Origin: Acanthococcus lagerstroemiae
Taxonomy: Eukaryota; Arthropoda; Insecta; Hemiptera; Eriococcidae
Direction of reading: 5' to 3'
Assembly (NCBI GenBank): GCA_031841125.1
Contig: CM063109.1
Location: 69,508,914 to 69,572,913, forward strand
DNA: 64,000 bases
The notes beneath the pieces are model-generated. The model saw nothing but the letters and a program-made list of their open reading frames with translations. It made no database searches and was not told the DNA's origin. The position numbers were made by a program, and so were the translations under genes. Positions 40,040 to 51,964 of the stretch are shown piece after piece (positions within the stretch are counted from its first letter, which is position 1; each line of letters starts with the position of its first letter).

Positions 40040-40605
40040 TGGCTTTGTCGAAAGAATCCAACATTCCAACCTTGTCAAATTTTTAAGTACTGGGATAAAG
40101 TACCAAAAGCTTCCTGAATCAATGGACCTTTTCTCTAGACTAAATGAAAGAAGCACAGAGAACATTCTCAACTGTTATTTCATAATGTCTCAAAAAAGAG
40201 GTTCAATAAAATGATGGTTTTAAGTCCTTTTTTTTTTAGAATTATACCAAATCACCTAGAACAAAACGTGGCAAACCCAAAAGTCAAGAAAATAAAAGGT
40301 CGCAACGTCGTGTCGATTTCCTGATTCCCGAATTTCTTGAGATTAGTTGGCGTGCTAATTGCCAAATTCATGTGTTTCCATCCAAAATTAGTTTAATTTA
40401 TAGTTCGTGAGGTAAGTTTCCACTCTTTTCTAATTATAATTTTCTTATTCCAGTCGCAAAGGATATTACTATTTTAATTTCTCGCATCTATCGGTCTCTC
40501 CACCTCGTCTCTACTTTTCAGCTTTCGCCGCATGTCTCTTGTATGCCCGGTTGTTGCATCTAATTTCGGAAATTAAACGGGTTTAATTATTTTCGCAGAT
40601 CGGAA

Positions 40606-41861
40606 ATGGGTCGAGTAATTCGCGCGCAGCGTAAAGGAGCTGGAAGTGTTTTCAGATCCCACACTAAACACCGTAAAGGAGCTCCGAAACTGCGTCCACT
40701 AGATTATGCAGAACGACATGGCTACATCAAAGGTGTTGTTAAGGTATAAATGGGAAATTTCGGTTGTAGAATGTTATTTGAGCTGTAAATTTAGTTCGAA
40801 TTTCGACTCGTGCTTTATGACAGTATTTGGAATATTCAACTTATGTTCACCTTTCATATTAGGATATCATTCACGACCCAGGTAGAGGTGCGCCTCTCGC
40901 CATAGTTCACTTCAAAGATCCGTATCGTTATAAGACCCGAAAAGAATTATTCATCGCTCCCGAAGGCATGTACACCGGCCAGTTTGTATACTGTGGAAAG
41001 AAAGGTACAGCAACGAGTATAAGTAACAATCTTATTTTGTGTTACCGATGATGCTTAAGACATTTGAAACCTGAATGTTATCTTTATGAAGCCAAACTTT
41101 ACTGAGGTTACACCGCAGATCACTGATTTGTCTGTTATTACATTCGAAATGTTGTGGAATCACGATCAAAACTAACGCAAGTCTTTTTATTTTAGCTACT
41201 CTTCAGATTGGCAATGTAATGCCCGTCGGCACCATGCCTGAAGGAGCTATCGTATGTAACTTGGAAGAGAAAACCGGTGACCGTGGTCGTTTGGCCAGGG
41301 CCTCTGGTAACTATGCCACCGTTATCGCTCACAATCCCGATTCGAAACGTACTCGCGTAAAATTACCTTCTGGAGCGAAAAAAGTTATCCCTTCGAATAA
41401 CAGGGCCATGGTTGGTGAGTATCGTAGGAAGTTGACTATACTGTTCGTTACAAACGTTTAAGTTCTCCCATAATTGATGTTCTTGTATTTTTAGGAATTG
41501 TCGCCGGAGGTGGAAGAATTGACAAGCCGATTTTGAAGGCGGGACGCGCATACTTTAAGTACAAAGCTAAACGTAATAGCTGGCCCAAAGTTCGTGGTGT
41601 TGCTATGAATCCCGTCGAACATCCTCACGGTGGTGGTAACCATCAGCATATTGGTAAAGCTTCGACCGTTAAACGAGGCACCCCTGCTGGTAGAAAGGTG
41701 AGAGCGATTTGTACTCTACGAATGAGTAATTCGTCCGATTTTATTCGGCATAGAGCTAGACATAATTTGTTTTACTTGCGTTATAGGTTGGTCTTATTGC
41801 TGCAAGAAGAACAGGTAGAATTCGTGGTGGTAAAACCGACACGAAGAAGGGCGACGATTAA
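40606..41861 (+). CDS. RpL8: 60S ribosomal protein L8 (uL2)
   Basis: Core large-subunit protein near the peptidyl-transferase centre. Exons: 40606-40743, 40863-41004, 41196-41414, 41495-41697, 41787-41861; all phases agree. The start [16 protein letters not shown], the GRGAPLA segment, the conserved [15 protein letters not shown] loop with the uL2 histidines, and the C-terminal TGRIRGGK are diagnostic. Length, about 258 residues, is normal. An acceptor at 40597-40598 precedes the ATG and a donor after 40411 suggests a short non-coding first exon, usual for ribosomal protein genes. A polyA signal lies at about 41889. The second intron of the coding region hosts a C/D-box snoRNA. Confidence 0.97.
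41039..41113 (+). ncRNA. C/D-box snoRNA in an RpL8 intron
   Basis: Terminal stem GTGTTACC/GGTTACAC (one mismatch) encloses C box ATGATGC (41048), D' CTGA (41071-41074), C'-like TATGAAG (41085-41091) and D CTGA (41102-41105). The D box ends about 90 bases before the 3' splice site, close to the spacing usual for intronic snoRNAs. Guides upstream of D' (CATTTGAAAC) and D (CCAAACTTTA) are present; I cannot name the target. The C box differs at its last base from consensus. Confidence 0.75.
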
Positions 41862-41889
41862 ACTGTCAAACGCTTTTATACGTTTAAAA

Positions 41890-44800
41890 ATAAAACTTCT
41901 GGTTTGTATGTTGATTTTTCTTTTTCCATTTTGAATAAGACCGGAATTATTCGTAGATAGTGCTGCGTTTACAATAACATTAGAAGAGCACTGGTTTGTA
42001 GACATTGTGAAACGTTTGAAGAGTTTTCAGATATGATACTTGGAGTATGAAATTACTGTTCGTTGTGTGTTCATTACTTTAAAGAAAAACATATATCAGC
42101 TAGTATTTTTGAGTATAGGAAAAAACATTGACGAATATGTAGGAAAAAGAAGTTAGATGTTCCACGGTGTAATTGGGCGTCAACTAGTCTTTTTTTTTTG
42201 CGCTCGAGTAAGTGCATTTTAGTGTATTATGTGCTTTTAGCGGGTTGAAAAGAGCTGGTGTCATGTAATAAAATATGCCATTTTGCTGAACTGGATGCAG
42301 TTGCTAGATCATTGGCCAGCGAGAATAAAATTGAGAACTTTTGTAAATGCATTCAGATATTGTTGGACGGCATTTTCCAGTAATGTGAGCGTATACGCGT
42401 GTACTGCATTTCATGTGTTGTGCTGGTCGACTGATGAATCTTGAAGGTCATGTTGTCGCGCACATTGGAGTTTAGTGTATGAGGATGGATCAGTGCCAAT
42501 GTTGATGCTTTTGAAGGTTACCACAAATACCGGTGTTACTTACTGATCACGTCGATTCGTTTCGTTGTGTACTTTTTTTTTTTTTTTTAATAAATTGAGA
42601 GATTGTTTTGATACGTGCATGAAAGGTATCATTGCCGAGTGAGTAAACCAGAGGAAAGTCTAGTATTCAAAAGGAAATAAAATGGCCTATTAAAAATGAA
42701 ACCATTTTTGTGTGAATTTTATCGCAAATTTTGTTTTTGACAGTAAACAGTGGACTGTGAGTTGAAAAGTTTACAGAAACCTAAGTAATCATATATTAGC
42801 TTTCTTCAACATTGGAGGAGTTCTAGATTTAAAACATCGATTCGTAAAATCTAAGTGAAAATTTAGACTGGCGACCTCTTCAGTATAACAAGAGCAGTGA
42901 ATCATGTCACGGTTTTCGCTTTATTTTCAAAATAAAAATACTGCCCGTAATTATCCTTGAAGAGAGATCAAAAAATACATTTCAGAATTTGCTTGTGGAA
43001 ATCTTATTTCAATATTTTGAAATGTCTGCAGAATAACAATATAATGTGAAATAAAGTTTTTGTTAATGGAAATTTTCTCGTAGCAGTAGTATATAAAGTT
43101 GACTGTGGAAAGTCGTAAGTTTCTGTCGATATTTACAACGAAACCTCATTGCCGCCCTCAATTAATTTTTCAACGTGAAACATGTTAGTTCATGATGATG
43201 ATTCGTTATTCTTTAAATTGAAACGCCTTGTCCCCCTTTCAATTTTAAAAATATGCTGCAAATGAAGGGTTTTGCTTTTCTCAACATATCCTAAACATAT
43301 ATATTTTCATCTTGCTGGCACACCTGTATTCGCTATAGTGTACGTATTGATTTTCGATTTTTGAGTTTGGAATACAGCGCCCTCTTCCCCGTCCCTCTTT
43401 CATCGATTCCATACATGAAAAAAATAAAAAATACATAGCTCGCAGAATTTTAATGAATATCTCGAGGTTATAGCTTACTGAGTTCAATACGCTAGTTTTC
43501 AGGTGTTTCAATAAGGAATAGTCTGATCAATAAGATTTTGATTTCTGGTCTTGGCGTGTTTTCAGTGTATGAATTTTCGTTAATTTGGGGAAATAATGTG
43601 AAAATGGTCACCGTTTATACTCATGAAATTGAAGTACATATTCCATTAATTTCTGATATTTTCACTTTTCATAAATATCCTAAAACATAATCTACGTTAC
43701 ATTTATGACATTTTTTGATTCTATTGTATTTATTATCGATGTGACAACTTTTAATTAGAAGTGAAAGTAATGTAAACCAAATTTCAGTTCTGTAAGGTAC
43801 TTATCCTTAAATTTTTTATGAGTTCCACTACAAAAAAAAAATAAATAAATAAATAAATAAATAAAGCGGGGCACTCCCTATATGCCAAGTCACTGCCTGC
43901 TGATTTGGCATTGATACCTACTGTTAAAATATGTCAATAAGGGTTGTAGTTATGCCATGTTGCCTTCAATTACTGCCAGAAAAATGTGGCAGTACTGCTA
44001 GTCCACAGCCAGACAATACTTGACTGTAACAGTGAATTAATTTACAGAGCTCCGTGCCAGTGTAATTGCCTGATTGCCAGTGCTTAGTGGCAATGTGGTC
44101 GGCTTAAATGGCAGTGCGTTGGTTGGCACTGCAGTTGCCATATAAAAGTGGCAGTATGGCCGATTTAATTGGCAGTAAGCTAACAGTAAAATAACTAAAC
44201 ACATTGGCAGTGAAATCTGGAAGTCTATACTGTCGTGTTTACGATCTCTAAGAATTTCTCAGATGGTGCACTGCATGTATTTCACACAACTCTGTATTTG
44301 TAGTAGTAGTGGATCTGTCAAAGGAACTTATGGCTGCGTTATCATGGCTTTCTTCATGGGGATAGATGGGTATAATCTGTAAGTCATAAATTTATTGAAT
44401 TTTGTATTATTTTTCTATAGCTTCTGGGAAATGCGAGAATGTGAGCCTTTCTGAACGCGTCTTTGTGCAATAGTATCATGTGATAGATATCTTGAGATCA
44501 TAAGTCATTAAATGTGCGTTGTCTCAATCGATCGTAATATGGGAGGGTGATTCTGTAACCGCATCAGTCAAGTGTTTGGATCCAACAGCATACTTCATAA
44601 TTTTTACTTCTTCTAAAAAGTTACTCATAAATATCTAATCGATGGTTATAACTGAAGGGAATGGATGGGGTGGTGGTGTTCATTTTTTTGTAATTTTTTC
44701 AAATTATGAACTTTTTATATGAAGTCATAATCGCGTTTATTTTGGGCGATAATATTGAAAGGTGACAGGGCAGGTGGGAATCCGATGGTCAGGTCAACTC

Positions 44801-46028
44801 AAGTATGATATTTTGTCCGTGGTTTGGGTAATTGTAACCCCATTTGCTTTATTAATAACACTTATTTCTCATCATATCAATATTTCTATACTAAAAAAAA
44901 CAAAAACATCCTTCCCCCTTAGGAATTAGTCAACTGTGTGCAGGATAGCACCCCTTTTCCGAATCTACGATGTATTCAGTATACCCTTGATTTTCATATA
45001 GACTAGCTGGCATCATTTATTTACTGGGCCGTTCATTGTTTTCGTTCCTTGTTACCCACCTATCAGCTTTCAAGTCCAGTAATCTAAATTATTTTTTGTA
45101 ATGCTTACGTCTATTAATTACACAATAGTTACTTATAGTATCACTTCCTTTATTTCGTAGTTGCCAAATCAACTAATACTGGATTAGTCATTCCACTCTT
45201 TGTACAATGTTACCGTCGGATTTTTCGAAGGTCGATTCCCTGTCTCGTGCCCAAATGAATACGATTTCATAAACCGTGTATTCAGAAAGATTATTCAAAA
45301 TTTTTTTCCAACCCCGGCTATTTTGCCCCGATATTTTTGCGAAGTTCGAAATTCAATAAAATTCTGAGAATAGTTTATAATCAGCTACAGTGATTTCACT
45401 TTTAATTTAATTTATTGTAATGAATTCATAATGAAGGACGGTCAGTTGCGTCTCAAGTGGTTCTCAACTCTCAACGTGCGAGATCTGATTCAACTACTTC
45501 CAGGTATCTTGTGTTCTGGGCATGTTTTTGTTGCCAATTCAAAAGATCGAGTTGATTGCTGCCAAAACAATTAACGACTGAGTTAAACTTGTACGCATTA
45601 ACAAGCTGTACCTGTACCGTATTGAACAATACACGGTAGGTATATCGTTCATGCATTGTTTATAGAGGGTATTTCCCTATAGTTAATTATAGCGAAGCCG
45701 CTTGTTTCATTCTCAGCACGCTTTTTCATCCACTTGGTAAAAATTCATTATTCGAGGTTTTGAAATAATAATTTTAACAATCATTGTGCAGAAGATCAGG
45801 GTAGATACATGTCTTCGGATCGACTATGAAGCAGACGTAACATTTTGTCAACGCTCATTTTTATAAACTTGAAAAACCTGTATTTAGCTAAATAAATATG
45901 CTATACCACTACTCTATCGAAACATCGAAGTACTCGTAACTGGGCGAACGAATACGTGAAAAGTGTTACCCTAAAATATGTTTCAGTCGCGTAAAATTTA
46001 ATAATTCTCGAAATTTCTAACACTCGAA
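41890..46028. other. intergenic between RpL8 and the esterase-like gene
   Basis: No gene recognised over about 4.1 kb. It contains an (AAAT)n microsatellite at about 43839-43865 and a 350-base patch rich in TGGCA/TGCCA. Several poly-T and poly-A runs occur, for example near 42571-42588. Minus-strand open frames here are short and without domains. Confidence 0.5.
43877..44232. repeat. patch dense in TGGCA/TGCCA half-sites
   Basis: About fifteen TGGCA or TGCCA pentamers in both orientations, often extended to TGGCAGT or ACTGCCA, lie within 350 bases. They are irregularly spaced and do not form one tandem unit. Possible explanations are a decayed inverted-repeat element or a cluster of binding sites of the NFI half-site type. 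Confidence 0.45.
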
Positions 46029-49000
46029 ATGAAAGTGCTTCTGATACTGGTAAGTTGTGCGGTGCTTGGGGTTCAATGTGATCGTGTGAAACGTATCGTC
46101 GGTGGTGAGCAGGCCGCAATACCGAAACCGATACCCAATCTTGTGCAAACTGCGGGATCTACGAAAGGTTCCAGCTCCAGCGAGAATGCTCAATCCACGG
46201 GTTCAGTCCGAGCTGGCAGTTCGAATAAAGCGGCGGTCACTACACCAGCCACTGATTTCTACAGCCAGGATTCGGTGTATATTTACGAAGAAGATAGGGA
46301 TGCGAAGATATTCGGTGTAAGAGAGAAAGATGGGTATATTTCTTTCAAAGGAATCAGATACGCACAGCCGCCGTTGGGCCGCAACCGGTTTCAGGTACAG
46401 TAGCTATACAAAATTGCGGATTTGGTGAATTTGCTGTGTACCTCCGGGTGAAGTTAAGTATTGTGGTTTACTTCTGTTTATCAGAGGCCTGTAATTGCAC
46501 ATCTGAAAGACAAAGTTGAAGCGTTCGATTATGGGAGTCCGTGTGTGCAACCCCTTGCAGACAATTCAGGCATCACGGGCAACGAGGATTGTCTGTTCTT
46601 GAATGTATACACTCCTTCGGTGAGTCAATGTTCTTTGTATCTTTTGTCATTCCTGAATGCGTATTTTTCAGATCAGATTTCTGCGTACGGATTTTAGGCA
46701 TTTCAATGTTTAATCTCTTTTCTTCCAGCGTTGAAATAGATTTGTGTGCAACTAGTGGATATTTCTGAAAGCTCATTGAATTTGCAGTTCATCAATAAAG
46801 TCAGGCTTATTCTCCCCCTCCACCCGTGACCATTGAGATTCGGAATCAGAATTCTAGTATTTTTTTGGTTTTGAAATTATAATATCAATTGCTGAACCAC
46901 TGATGGGTGTTCCAAATTCATTTAGTACGTTCAGAAGTTGAGTACCCGAATACATTTTTTGGATTTGCAGATGAGGTGCTGTCAGGAAGAGTCGAAGAGT
47001 TTTCGTGTGGGGGGGGGGGGGTAAGATTTTGAAAGTCCCAACTGACTCAACTCAGTATTCCCAAGTATCGAAGCAAAAAAAAAACCTTTTGACCTGTTGG
47101 ATTTTTCTGACTGACTCAACTCAAAATTCCCAAGTATCAAAGCAACAGAAGAAAAACCTTTTGACTTGTTGTGGTTTTCCAACTTCTTAACTCATTTCCC
47201 ACGTACGAAAGCAAAAAAAACAAAAAAAAAACTTTTAACTTGTTCACTTTTCCCAACTCACCTGACTGAAGATAATGAGTGCCTCTCTTAGACCAATGAG
47301 TATATATCCTCCTAAAGTTAATAATATTTGGATGCTTTGAAAACAGGCATAGCAGATGAATTTCTGCAGTGATGTCTGGCGGAGGGGGGAGGGGGAGAGA
47401 TTATCTACTGAGTCCAACTACCAAAGGGAGAATAACCCCTTCCCTTTTTTAAGCGCTCCTCAGAATTCTAAATAATTATTACTAATTTTCGAAATCGACT
47501 AAGGGGGAGAGAGAGCGCACACTACTCCCGAAACGATGGTTGAAGTGATGCTGGTTAATCCGCGGAACTGGTAAGTGGTGATCGAATTTGCTGGCACACT
47601 GATGCGGGCCAAGGAGGACGCCAAGCCCGTGAGACAGCGAACAGTATCTCCGCAGCTCACGCAATCCACGCATCAGATTTTGAACGACTATTCTCCATAA
47701 GTAGGAAAGGCTCACCCACCAGACGGTCGGTTCGACAGCTGAAACCCGTCTCCGTGCCTGAGAAGAAGCCTGAAAGGTGATACCAGGGTATGGCGGTAGT
47801 GAGGGTGAACACGGACACGACAAGTGAAACCGCGAATAGAAAAACGTGTGTTGTTAGGTGTCATTTAACAAAAATAATTATATGGATCCGGAGATTAGCT
47901 CTTCTGATTCAAAGCTTCATTTGTAATTTCTATATTTAGGGTGTGCCAATTCCCAATTTCTTCCTTCTGTAGTCCAGAAGGAAGAAATTGTGATTTGGCA
48001 CACCCTAAATATAGAATTTATTAAGTTCACTCACACTCCAACATGAACACTAATATTCATCTGTAATGATGAACTGGTAGTAACAATCGAAGCCCAAAAG
48101 GTCCAAGTTGATTTTACTAATGTTCGGACTGAGGTTATTATGTAGTAGACCACTGGATATCCTTCTTTTTATTTGAATGGTACGTATAGTTGTATCCTTG
48201 TACTCCTACCGCTCCTTGAATTGCCGATATCAGCGTGACTAAGGGAGACGCAGACTAGTCCCCCAAATAGATTGAGTGCCCAGTCAGGCAATGCTAAATC
48301 TGTTCTTATTATGAATAATGGCAAGCAGCCTAATAATAATGTTTTCTAATGCTTATTTTGTGTGGCTCTGCTCCATAGATACCATTTCTGTCGCATCAGT
48401 GGTTGCTCGGAAATCACTTACCTATACCTTCTTGAGATCACGAGTTGTGTCTAATATAGAGCCATGTTTCATTTTTAGCATCATAAGCGTCAACAGGTTT
48501 GATTATGTTATATAGGTGTACTCGAGGAATGCAAGCGGCGTTCCAGTGTTTTTCTGGATTCACGGAGGAGGATTCACGAGAGGTTCTGGAAACCAATATG
48601 GAGTAAAAGATCTGGTTAAGAAGAACATCGTTGTTATTACCATGAATTACAGACTTGGAACTGTCGGTAAGGGGCAGTTATACGCAATAGTTCACACGTG
48701 ACTAATTCGTAATCCCTATATTCTTTCACCTGTACCTAGCATAAATCGGAAGTTGAAACAAAAATCACTCTTGTTGATTAATCATGAAGATACAATTTGA
48801 ACTTCTGAAAGAGTAAACTGGTCTTGTACCTGCTTTTTCAAACATTACTCATATTATGAGTAATAAGAATGATCAACTGATTCTAAGTGTATCATGACCC
48901 TGTCAATGAACATTTAAAATCCTGTCTTAATATATTTATTCATTAAACATCCCTCCCCATAAATTTACGTTTGACGTAGTGATGTATTGTTCACGCAGGT

Positions 49001-51964
49001 TTCCTTGGTTCAGAGGACCAGCAAATGGCGGGAAATGCTGGCTTATTCGACGTTAGAGCAGCTTTTGAGTGGACCAAAAGATACATTACCTACTTTGGTG
49101 GTGACCCCAGCCATATCATCACCGCTGGTCAAGGAAGTGGGGCTAGTCTGGCCATGCTCCTAGCCCAGTCTGATTTTACCGCCGGTACTGCTTTGTGTTT
49201 TATTTTTCTTAGTTTTTTTTTTCCTTCTTAAAGTATGTATGTAATTTTAATTGCTGTCGAAGAACAATTAATTTTATAAAAATTTTCAACAGGCTACATC
49301 AAGGGCGTTTTTGCAATGAGTGGCACTGGAATCTCTTCAAACGCTGTCGATTACGCCCCGGGCAACACTAGTACATTCATTTCACAGGCATCTAAGTGCT
49401 CTAAACTGAGTCCTTTGAAAACAATTCGTTGTCTGCAATCAACTGATCTGAATTCTATCGTTACCGTCGACAAAGCTTTAGAAGTAGGTCTATGCTTGAG
49501 TATTTGAACTCCAATCGCGATTCTTAAAAGCTTAATTTCTACTAAGTGAACTTGATATGTCAAATTCAGGAAGTTCGCATTGGTGACGGTGGATTTGTGA
49601 ACGCTGTTTCGAAGCTACTTTCCGCTGGTCCTGTCATCGAGGGTAAAAATGACGGTCGATTCTTGTCTTACTTTCTGCACAACAACCCACTGGATGCGTT
49701 GAAAAGTAAAAAAATGCCAAAAGTACCTTTGCTAATGGGTACAGCGAAATCTGAAACTGGAAATGCTGTGACAGGTAAATTATTGATTGTATTTTATCCT
49801 ACTTGTCCTTTTCAATTTTGAGTCCTTAATTTTTCTCTCGTGTGTAGGAAAGTTCAAAGAAGATGTAACGAAGAGACTGAAAGTGCCAGAATTCTTGAAT
49901 AAAGTTTTACCTCTGTCCCTAGTGGATAACAATATTGGTAAGTACGTATTCTACAAATATACATATAGAAGATGATTCTATTTCGGCCAAATTATTGATT
50001 TAATATTTTCAGTAAAAATAAGTTCATATTTCACTGCGTAGGAAAGTCTAAACTGTGTCATTTCTCTTTGTAGTAAAATAATTTTATTGCGAATTGCAGG
50101 ATTATTTACTAACGGTGCGGTAAATAAGTTAGTGAAAACATTATTCAGCAATGATAAATATTTAGGATTCATTACTTCAACCTTATCGAAGGGATTAAAT
50201 GACTTCCAAAAAGTAATTGAGGTACGTAGTTCGTTAATATGTTCAGAATAGGGAGGTTTTTCATTTTCCGCCCTTATTCGGTAGCTGTAAGTATTACGAT
50301 AATTTCTTTGTATTTGTTAAAACTTGGTTATCCAATCTAATTATCGATAGGAATGCAAGCTATACTAGGATGATACGAAGCTCATCAAAATTGATTTTTC
50401 CTAATCCCTATCAACTCAACAATCATTAAAAATTGTAGGTTTAAAGAATGACTTACGTAGAAAATTGAAATTCGTGTAAGTAAAATAAAAAAAGATGCAT
50501 TACACAGTTAGTATAGTACCTACTTATATTGTTTTAGGATTATCTTTTGTCATTATAAAAAGCACTAGGTATTTCATTGGATATTGCGGATAAAAATTAA
50601 GCTGTCGGGATTTTTCACATTAGTTTATACTAAAAAGTACCCATTGGAACGAAAAATTTACCAGATGAGTCAGTGTTGGATAACTGAATTTTCTTATTTA
50701 CGTGTACACTTCTACATAATATTATTATATCGTAAACTTTCCTCGCTGATACCTATTATAGACAACAACAGACGCTTTATTCAATTTGCCTGCTGCGACA
50801 ACGACCACATTGTGGAGCGATGCTGGAGGAGATTCTTACTTTTATAGTTTCGAGCACGAATCAGGCCAGTCTGCTAAATCATCATTTTTGGAAGGAATGT
50901 CTTTATTCTCACCGGATACGTCTTCTACTGAGAAATCCCGTAATTTTTTCTTATTTAATTACTGTTTCACTTATATTTCGCTATAAACAACTGTTGTTTT
51001 TTTTTTCTGTTCGAGAATAGCTGTGCCAAATTTTGAGTGAAGGTGGAAAGCGTTAATTTTACCTGTATTATTATAATACTCATCTACTTCTTGTTCAGAC
51101 TTTTCTGTCTTATTAACAGCTAGTCACGGAGATGATTTGTTGTATCTATTCGAATTACAAACGCTGGAAGGAAAACCAGTTCCGGAAGCCGCTTTGAAAG
51201 ATTCGAAAGATCTTAAAGTGAAAGAAGTATTTGTGAATGTTGTATCGGACTTCGTAAAAAATGGGTACGTATGTTACTGTGAACTAATAATGTGCTCCTT
51301 TTTTCTGGTAGGGCTGTATGAGACTTTAGTAATTTCTTCTCAATCATTCTTCAGGAAACCTCGACTACCTAATTCAAAAGATGAATGGCGGCCTTATAAA
51401 GATGAGAATACATATGGTATCATATCAGACCAACCGAAAATCGAGAAGAAATTCCGCTATTGCCAAGTAGCGTTATGGGGTGGTTTCGTTGATAAACTGA
51501 CGGATCCGTTCTGCAATTTACCCGGTATCGATAACGTACTAAAACTTATTCCTCAGGATTTATTGAAAGGCGGATTACTTAGTGCCCCTGCTGGCGTTTC
51601 CAAAGTGATCGGCAACATTCTTCCTACGAATGGCGGTAATGTACTTCCTGTTGGCGGGCAAGGCAGCGCATTAGGGAACATTGGCGGCGGCCTTGCTGGT
51701 GGCCTAACTAAAATGGGAGATTCAAATGGAACTGGGAATCAATTACCGTTGCTCGGTGGTGAAAATCCTACAAGCTCATCTAATGGCAGTAAGCAGCCTC
51801 AATTGCCATTATTGGGTCAAAAAACCACCAGCCAACCTAGTAATGGTAATAACGGTAAGAAGCAGACAACGACTCCATCCAGTAAAACCACTAGTGGTAA
51901 AAAGCAGGCGACCACCACTGTACCTATCGGTCAAATTCAGATAAAATTTCCGGGCCTTGGATGA
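46029..51964 (+). CDS. secreted carboxylesterase-like protein without catalytic serine
   Basis: Alpha/beta-hydrolase fold, carboxylesterase/cholinesterase family. Exons: 46029-46394, 46485-46619, 48516-48666, 48999-49184, 49293-49483, 49570-49774, 49848-49937, 50100-50221, 50762-50939, 51120-51264, 51355-51964 (792 residues, phases consistent). A signal peptide (MKVLLILVSCAVLGVQC) is followed by VKRIVGGEQA, like a trypsin activation site, then a Ser-rich linker and the fold from about residue 85. The family's EDCLFLNVYTP and oxyanion HGGGF are present. The nucleophile elbow reads GQGSGA where active enzymes have GESAG, so glycine replaces serine; the acid region (AKSETG) and HGDDL histidine remain. 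The tail is a Gly/Thr/Ser/Lys-rich linker. Probably non-enzymatic (adhesion, binding or cuticle role), as in neuroligin- or glutactin-like relatives. Polyadenylation probably near 52380. Confidence 0.9.
47040..47250. repeat. three-copy tandem repeat, unit about 70 bp
   Basis: ACTGACTCAACTCA at 47041 and 47110, then AACTTCTTAACTCA near 47180. Each is followed by TCCCAAGTAT- or CCCACGTAC-like bases, an A-run and CCTTTTGACNTGTTG. The unit decays towards the right. Confidence 0.65.
47928..48016. repeat. 89-bp palindromic MITE, copy 1
   Basis: Ends TTCTATATTTAGGGTGTGCC and its exact inverse, and the interior is also self-complementary (AATTTCTTCCTTCTG, 5-base turn, CAGAAGGAAGAAATT). Transcribed, it would fold into one long hairpin. 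A diverged copy lies at 55668-55754. Confidence 0.8.

Larger units (their letters stand above)
46620..48515. other. 1.9-kb intron of the esterase-like gene, repeat-filled
   Basis: Contains a G-run (47010-47022), about three tandem units of some 70 bases (47040-47250), a GC-rich block (47500-47850) whose plus strand has a short frame ending at an in-frame stop and whose minus strand has a 113-codon frame, and a palindromic MITE (47928-48016). None shows a recognisable domain. Confidence 0.55.

Noticed and set aside
47482..47823. 113-codon minus-strand gene in the esterase-like intron
   Set aside because: Low-complexity, no domain; lies in a GC-rich block that is more likely transposon debris.
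48066..48132. C/D-box snoRNA candidate next to the MITE in the esterase-like intron
   Set aside because: ATGATGA and CTGA are present but no stem, D' or C' box supports it.
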